64,000 nt of DNA from Pseudomonas sp. Its GTDB lineage: Bacteria; Pseudomonadota; Gammaproteobacteria; Pseudomonadales; Pseudomonadaceae. The notes beneath the pieces were generated by a model. It was not told the DNA's origin. It saw nothing but the letters and a program-made list of their open reading frames with translations, and did not search any database. The position numbers and the translations under genes are program-made. Shown here in pieces: positions 60,463-64,000 of the stretch (positions within the stretch are counted from its first letter, which is position 1; each line of letters begins with the position of its first letter). The stretch lies in the NCBI RefSeq assembly GCF_002796985.1, contig NZ_PEKX01000002.1:186001-250000 (forward strand), read 5' to 3'.

Positions 60463-60834
60463 TCAGCCCGTGCGCCAGGTGATCTCTTCGACGCCTGCGG
60501 CGGTCACCTTCAGCCAGCGGTCAGCGTCTTCCTCGCCCTGATCCTCGCTCCAGCTGCCCGGCGCGCAGCGCACTTCCACTTCCAGTGCGGCGCAGGCATC
60601 TCGGGCGCAGGCGATATCGTCTTCCCACGGGGTCTTGCCGCTGTCCAGGAACAGGCTGTTCCACTTGCCCACCGCCTTGGGCAACCAAGTGGCGGGAATG
60701 CTGCCGGCGGTGCACTTGAAGGTTTCGCCCTGGGCGTGCCAAGCGGTGCAGGGGCCAAGGGCCTTTTCCAGCCAGGCGCTGACGGCGGCCTGGTCGGCAT
60801 CCTTGATGTAGATCTCGATATCCGGTTGGCGCAT
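60463..60834 (-). CDS. Conserved small protein, unknown function
   Basis: The 123-residue protein starts MRQPDIEIYIKDADQAAVSAWL and has several Trp and Cys residues (WHAQGETFKCTAG; CARDACAALEVEVRCAPGSW). It is soluble and acidic, with no recognised family. It lies 10 bases after rlmA on the same strand, so is probably in its operon, and is convergent with the cold-shock gene. Confidence 0.8.
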   Translation of the reverse strand: MRQPDIEIYIKDADQAAVSAWLEKALGPCTAWHAQGETFKCTAGSIPATWLPKAVGKWNSLFLDSGKTPWEDDIACARDACAALEVEVRCAPGSWSEDQGEEDADRWLKVTAAGVEEITWRTG

Positions 60835-60844
60835 GGCGTCCTCG

Positions 60845-61657
60845 TCAGGGTTCTTGGTGTTGCAGCCAATCGTAGCGTACCGCGACCGTCACCTCGAAGG
60901 GCTCGGCGAGAATGCGCTCGCGCCGTTCGGGGTTGACCCGCCAGCCGTGGGGCGTCATCGCCAGCAGGTGTTCGCGGGCTTCGCGGGTGTGCAGCGGCAG
61001 CTTGAAGCTCAGTTGTTCGGTATGTGCCAGCTTGAGATCTGCGGGCAGGTCGGCGAGGTGCTTGTCCTCGACGTACTCGCGCACTTCATCGTACAGGCGC
61101 TGACGCAGCTCCAGCAGGTGGTCGCGCGCCGGGCCCAGGCGCAGCACGCCGCCACCGGGAGTGAGCAGGCGAGCCGCTTCCTTCCAGTCGATCGGGCTGA
61201 ACACGCTGGCCAGCAGTTGGCAGGAGGCATCGGCCAGCGGCACACGGGCCATGCTGGCGACCATCCAGGTCAGTTGCGGGGCGCGTTTACAGGCGCGTTT
61301 GACCGCTTCGCGAGAGATATCCAGTGCATAGCCATCGGCATCGGGCAGGGCTTCGCCCAATTGCGCCGTGTAGTAGCCCTCGCCACAACCGATATCCAGC
61401 CAGCGCCCCGGAGCGCGCTCAGCCGCCAGTGCGGCCAGCCGTTTCGCCAGCGGTGCATAGTGGCCGGCGCCGAGAAAGTGCCGGCGTGCCTCGACCATGG
61501 CGGCGTTGTCGCCCGGATCGAGGCTCTTCTTGTGCTGCACTGGCAGCAGGTTCAGGTAACCCTGGCGGGCGCGGTCGAAGCGGTGACCGGCAGAGCAGGC
61601 GACACCGCTGTCAACGTCGGTCAGCGCCTCGCGGCAGAGCGGACAGATCAGCATCAT
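60845..61657 (-). CDS. rlmA: RlmA, 23S rRNA (guanine-N1)-methyltransferase
   Basis: RlmA (RrmA) methylates G745-type sites of 23S rRNA. The 270-residue protein begins with a zinc ribbon (ICPLC, ACSAGH) followed by a SAM-dependent methyltransferase domain (WLDIGCGEGYYTAQLGEAL) and the family segments QGYLNLLPVQHK and MTPHGWRV. It overlaps the 65-aa ORF by four bases. Two ATGs in a row start the gene, after AAGGGAAGAA. Confidence 0.92.
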   Translation of the reverse strand: MMLICPLCREALTDVDSGVACSAGHRFDRARQGYLNLLPVQHKKSLDPGDNAAMVEARRHFLGAGHYAPLAKRLAALAAERAPGRWLDIGCGEGYYTAQLGEALPDADGYALDISREAVKRACKRAPQLTWMVASMARVPLADASCQLLASVFSPIDWKEAARLLTPGGGVLRLGPARDHLLELRQRLYDEVREYVEDKHLADLPADLKLAHTEQLSFKLPLHTREAREHLLAMTPHGWRVNPERRERILAEPFEVTVAVRYDWLQHQEP

Positions 61658-61851
61658 TTCTTCCCTTGCGGCAGCCCCTGAGTCGGCCCCAGCGGTTGCG
61701 GCAGGTCGTTGCGCAGCACGGTCGGCAGCGAGCGGCGGCGCTGGGCGATCTGGTACACGCGCAGGGCGTAGCGGCGCTCGGCGGCTGGCGCGGGCGGCGG
61801 GGTATCGGGCTGCACGGCGCCCAGGCAGAAGCCTTTGTTCGGTCCATTCAT
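61654..61851 (-). CDS. Small conserved linker ORF (65 aa), unknown function
   Basis: This ORF starts MNGPNKGFCLGAVQPDTPPP and is basic and Pro/Arg/Gln rich (RRYALRVYQIAQRRRSLP). Its ATG overlaps the dapE stop and its stop overlaps the rlmA start (ATGA at each end), so it is stitched into the operon. No family was recognised. The overlaps make translation likely even though the function is unknown. Confidence 0.65.
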   Translation of the reverse strand: MNGPNKGFCLGAVQPDTPPPAPAAERRYALRVYQIAQRRRSLPTVLRNDLPQPLGPTQGLPQGKK

Positions 61852-62996
61852 GCCAGCAGTCGCACCAGGGTCTGGTAATAGATTTCGGTCAGTACATCGA
61901 GGTCGCTGGCCAGCACGCGTTCGTCCACCTGGTGGATGGTGGCGTTCACCGGGCCGAGCTCGACCACCTGGGTACCCAGGGTGGCGATGAAGCGGCCGTC
62001 GGAGGTGCCGCCGGAGGTCGACGGGGTGGTCTCGCGGCCGGTCACCGCGCGGATCGCGGCCGCCACGCCATCGAGCAGCTCACCCGGCTGGGTGAGGAAC
62101 GGCAGGCCCGACAGCGCCCAGTCGATGTGCCACTCCAGGCCGTGCTTGTCGAGGATGGCCGCAACGCGCTGCTGCAGGCCTTCCACGGTGGACTCGGTGG
62201 AGAAGCGGAAGTTGAAGATCACCTTCAGCTCGCCGGGGATCACGTTGGTCGCGCCGGTGCCGCCATTGATGTTGGAGATCTGGAAGCTGGTTGGCGGGAA
62301 GAAGTCGTTACCGTTGTCCCAGTGCTCGGCGGCGAGTTCGGCCAGGGCTGGGGCGGCGAGGTGGATCGGATTCTTCGCCAGGTGAGGGTAAGCCACGTGG
62401 CCTTGCTTGCCACGCACGCTGAGGGTGGCGCCGAGGGAGCCGCGACGGCCGTTCTTGACGATGTCACCGACCAGGGTGGTACTCGACGGCTCGCCGACGA
62501 TGCACCAGTCCAGGCGCTCGTTGCGCGCTTTGAGGCGCTCGACCACGGCCTTGGTGCCGTGATGGGCCGGGCCTTCCTCGTCGCTGGTGATCAGGTAGGC
62601 GATGCTGCCGCGATGGTCCGGGTGGTCAGCGACGAAGCGCTCGGTGGCGATGATCATCGACGCCAGGCTGCCTTTCATGTCCGCCGCGCCACGGCCGCAG
62701 AGCATGCCGTCGGCATCGATCAGGGCGTCGAACGGCTGGTGCTGCCAGGCCTGCTCGGGGCCGGTGGGGACCACATCGGTATGGCCGGCGAAGCACAGTA
62801 CCGGGCCATTGGCGCCATCACGGCCCTGGCGCAGGGCCCAGAAGTTATCCACCTCTTCGATGCGCATGGGCTCCAGGGCGAAGCCGCAGGCGTCCAGGCG
62901 TTGCATCATCATCTGCTGGCAGTCGGCATCGACCGGTGTAACGGAGGGACGGCGAATCAGCTCGCAGGCGAGGGCCAGTGTCGGCGAGAGGGGCAT
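61848..62996 (-). CDS. dapE: DapE, succinyl-diaminopimelate desuccinylase
   Basis: DapE removes succinate from N-succinyl-LL-diaminopimelate in lysine and peptidoglycan precursor synthesis. The 382-residue M20 metallohydrolase shows the metal-binding segments CFAGHTDVVPTG and GRGAADMKGSL, SDEEGPAHHGT, and the substrate-binding FSTESTVEG and SGGTSDGRFIAT. The ATG chosen gives MPLSPTLALACELI and normal length; a long open frame upstream is a composition artefact. It precedes rlmA by the short linker ORF. Confidence 0.95.
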   Translation of the reverse strand: MPLSPTLALACELIRRPSVTPVDADCQQMMMQRLDACGFALEPMRIEEVDNFWALRQGRDGANGPVLCFAGHTDVVPTGPEQAWQHQPFDALIDADGMLCGRGAADMKGSLASMIIATERFVADHPDHRGSIAYLITSDEEGPAHHGTKAVVERLKARNERLDWCIVGEPSSTTLVGDIVKNGRRGSLGATLSVRGKQGHVAYPHLAKNPIHLAAPALAELAAEHWDNGNDFFPPTSFQISNINGGTGATNVIPGELKVIFNFRFSTESTVEGLQQRVAAILDKHGLEWHIDWALSGLPFLTQPGELLDGVAAAIRAVTGRETTPSTSGGTSDGRFIATLGTQVVELGPVNATIHQVDERVLASDLDVLTEIYYQTLVRLLA

Positions 62997-63040
62997 CAAG
63001 GGGCATCCTGGGGTGGAACGGAAAAAGGCGACCATCTTAA

Positions 63041-63072
63041 AACAAAAACGCCGGCGATTGGCCGGCGTTCTT
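63041..63072 (-). terminator. terminator of the ndvB-type gene
   Basis: On the minus strand, AACGCCGGC pairs with GCCGGCGTT and is followed by TTTGTTTT, just past the stop of the glycosyltransferase. Confidence 0.88.
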
Positions 63073-63088
63073 GGTTGCGGATGGATGG

Positions 63089-64000
63089 TCAGGCCGCGGG
63101 TGTCGCCGGGCTCGGTTCCGGGGCTGGCTGCGGCCCTGGTGCCGAAGACAACAGCGCCATGATCACGGCCGCGAGGTAGGGCAGCGACTGCACCAGCAGC
63201 ATCGCCACCCAGAACAGCATGTCGCGGCTCGGCACGCCCTGCACCAGCACGATGCCCAGGGCGGCGCCCCACAGCAGGAGCATGATGAACACTTCCTCAC
63301 GCGCCTCGGCCAGCGCCACCAGGATGCCGTGGTTGGAGGCCATCTTCGGTGTGCGGAAGAACGGGATGGTCTTGGTGAATGTCCCGTAGAGCACCGCCTT
63401 GGCGATGGTGTGCGACAGCGCAAGGCCTGCCACCGCCGCCTGGAACGAGCGCAGCAGGTCCACGCCGACGGCGCGGCGGTAGAGGAACATGATCTTGCCG
63501 AACTTGAAGAAGAACAGCGCCAGCGGTGGGATGGCGAAGATCAGCAGCGGCGGGTCGACCCGCTTGGGCACGATGATCATCGCCGAGGACCAGAGCAGCG
63601 CGCCGACGGTGAAGAAGATGTTCATGCCGTCGGCGATCCACGGCAGCCACCCGGCGATGAAGTGGTAGCGCTGGCCGGTGGTGAGCTTGCTGTCCTTGCC
63701 CTGGAACAGAGCGCGGGCATGGCCCTTCATGATCTGGATGGCGCCGTAGGCCCAGCGGAAGCGCTGCTTCTTGTAGTCGATGAAGGTGTCCGGCATCAGA
63801 CCCTTGCCGAAGCTCTGGTGCGAGTACGCGGCCGAATAGCCCTTCTCGAACACCCGCAGGCCCAGTTCGGCGTCCTCGCAGATGGTCCAGTCGGCCCATT
63901 TGAGCTCATCCATCACGGTCCGGCGGATCATCGTCATGGTGCCGTGCTGGATGATCGCGTCGCGGTCATTGCGGGTGACCATGCCGATATGGAAGAAGCC
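63089..64000 (-). CDS. ndvB: NdvB-type GT2 glucosyltransferase (partial, 5' end beyond the window)
   Basis: Only the C-terminal part of this GT2 enzyme is in the window; the open frame continues to the last base. The processive-synthase motif QxxRW appears as QRFRWAYG, preceded by the acidic ICEDAELGLRVF. Several membrane helices and a Pro/Ala-rich tail follow. Position beside dapE matches PA1163 (ndvB), which makes cyclic beta-1,3-glucans linked to biofilm antibiotic tolerance (from memory). This identity is inferred from synteny and family; another GT2 synthase is possible. Confidence 0.8.
   Translation of the reverse strand, partial: GFFHIGMVTRNDRDAIIQHGTMTMIRRTVMDELKWADWTICEDAELGLRVFEKGYSAAYSHQSFGKGLMPDTFIDYKKQRFRWAYGAIQIMKGHARALFQGKDSKLTTGQRYHFIAGWLPWIADGMNIFFTVGALLWSSAMIIVPKRVDPPLLIFAIPPLALFFFKFGKIMFLYRRAVGVDLLRSFQAAVAGLALSHTIAKAVLYGTFTKTIPFFRTPKMASNHGILVALAEAREEVFIMLLLWGAALGIVLVQGVPSRDMLFWVAMLLVQSLPYLAAVIMALLSSAPGPQPAPEPSPATPAA

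Noticed and set aside
1..64000. CRISPR arrays, tRNA or rRNA genes, integrases
   Set aside because: No direct repeats with regular spacers, no tRNA-like cloverleaf and no integrase motifs were seen on either strand by eye.

Overview
The window is chromosomal DNA of a Pseudomonas close to the P. aeruginosa / P. nitroreducens / P. citronellolis group. The case rests on a complete Wsp surface-sensing operon (wspABCDEF-wspR) followed by prfB and lysS, and on the order ppc-adk-tsaB, rsmJ-tetR-mexJK, plsB and rlmA-dapE-ndvB. Codon use is GC-rich, and a family of Pseudomonas-type REP hairpins (core GTAGGAGCGAGCTTGCTCGC) sits between genes. No tRNA, rRNA, CRISPR array, integrase or complete insertion sequence was recognised.

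Layout. (1) 50-8420: the Wsp chemosensory pathway, from receptor through CheW, CheR, CheA and CheB homologues to the diguanylate cyclase WspR. (2) 8541-16286: prfB with its programmed +1 frameshift, lysS, a TetR regulator, a lipoprotein plus a QEGLA/HExxxH metallopeptidase-like protein, a lipoprotein alpha/beta hydrolase with a small membrane protein, and a macrodomain protein. (3) 16605-19502: divergent cadA/cadR metal efflux with a MerR-type promoter. (4) 19803-27672: housekeeping genes. (5) 27884-32792: a TetR repressor divergent from a MexJK-like RND pump that lacks an outer-membrane channel gene. (6) 32793-34436: an accessory patch with REPs, a Bro-N (phage antirepressor-like) gene behind a strongly folded leader, and a 64-aa orphan ORF.

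(7) 34530-56389 is a large exopolysaccharide locus, all on the minus strand and so read right to left: LMW phosphatase, GT4, second LMW phosphatase (wzb), wzc tyrosine autokinase, an RfaH/NusG paralogue, an ops/JUMPstart element, wecB, wecC, wzx, wzy, GT4, a VpsJ-like toroid protein, a WecG/TagA-type transferase, wcaJ, wza, then yjbF-yjbG-yjbH (gfcBCD), a YbaY lipoprotein and a DUF4197 protein. The centre (about 42-51 kb) is visibly AT-rich, whereas the assembly and export genes on both sides are GC-rich. This resembles an exchangeable serotype cassette inside a conserved chassis. The predicted pathway is: WcaJ loads a sugar phosphate on undecaprenyl phosphate; WecB and WecC supply UDP-ManNAcA; the WecG-type and GT4 enzymes extend the unit; Wzx flips it; Wzy polymerises it; Wzc/Wzb/Wza control and export it; and the Yjb proteins assist at the outer membrane. 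yjbG is frameshifted at a run of nine G.

(8) 56485-64000: plsB, a glycine-zipper protein, a cold-shock protein, a small conserved protein, rlmA, a 65-aa linker ORF, dapE and the 3' part of an ndvB-type glycosyltransferase that runs off the window. From memory of PAO1 gene order, plsB next to the cold-shock/rlmA/dapE/ndvB block is a synteny break.
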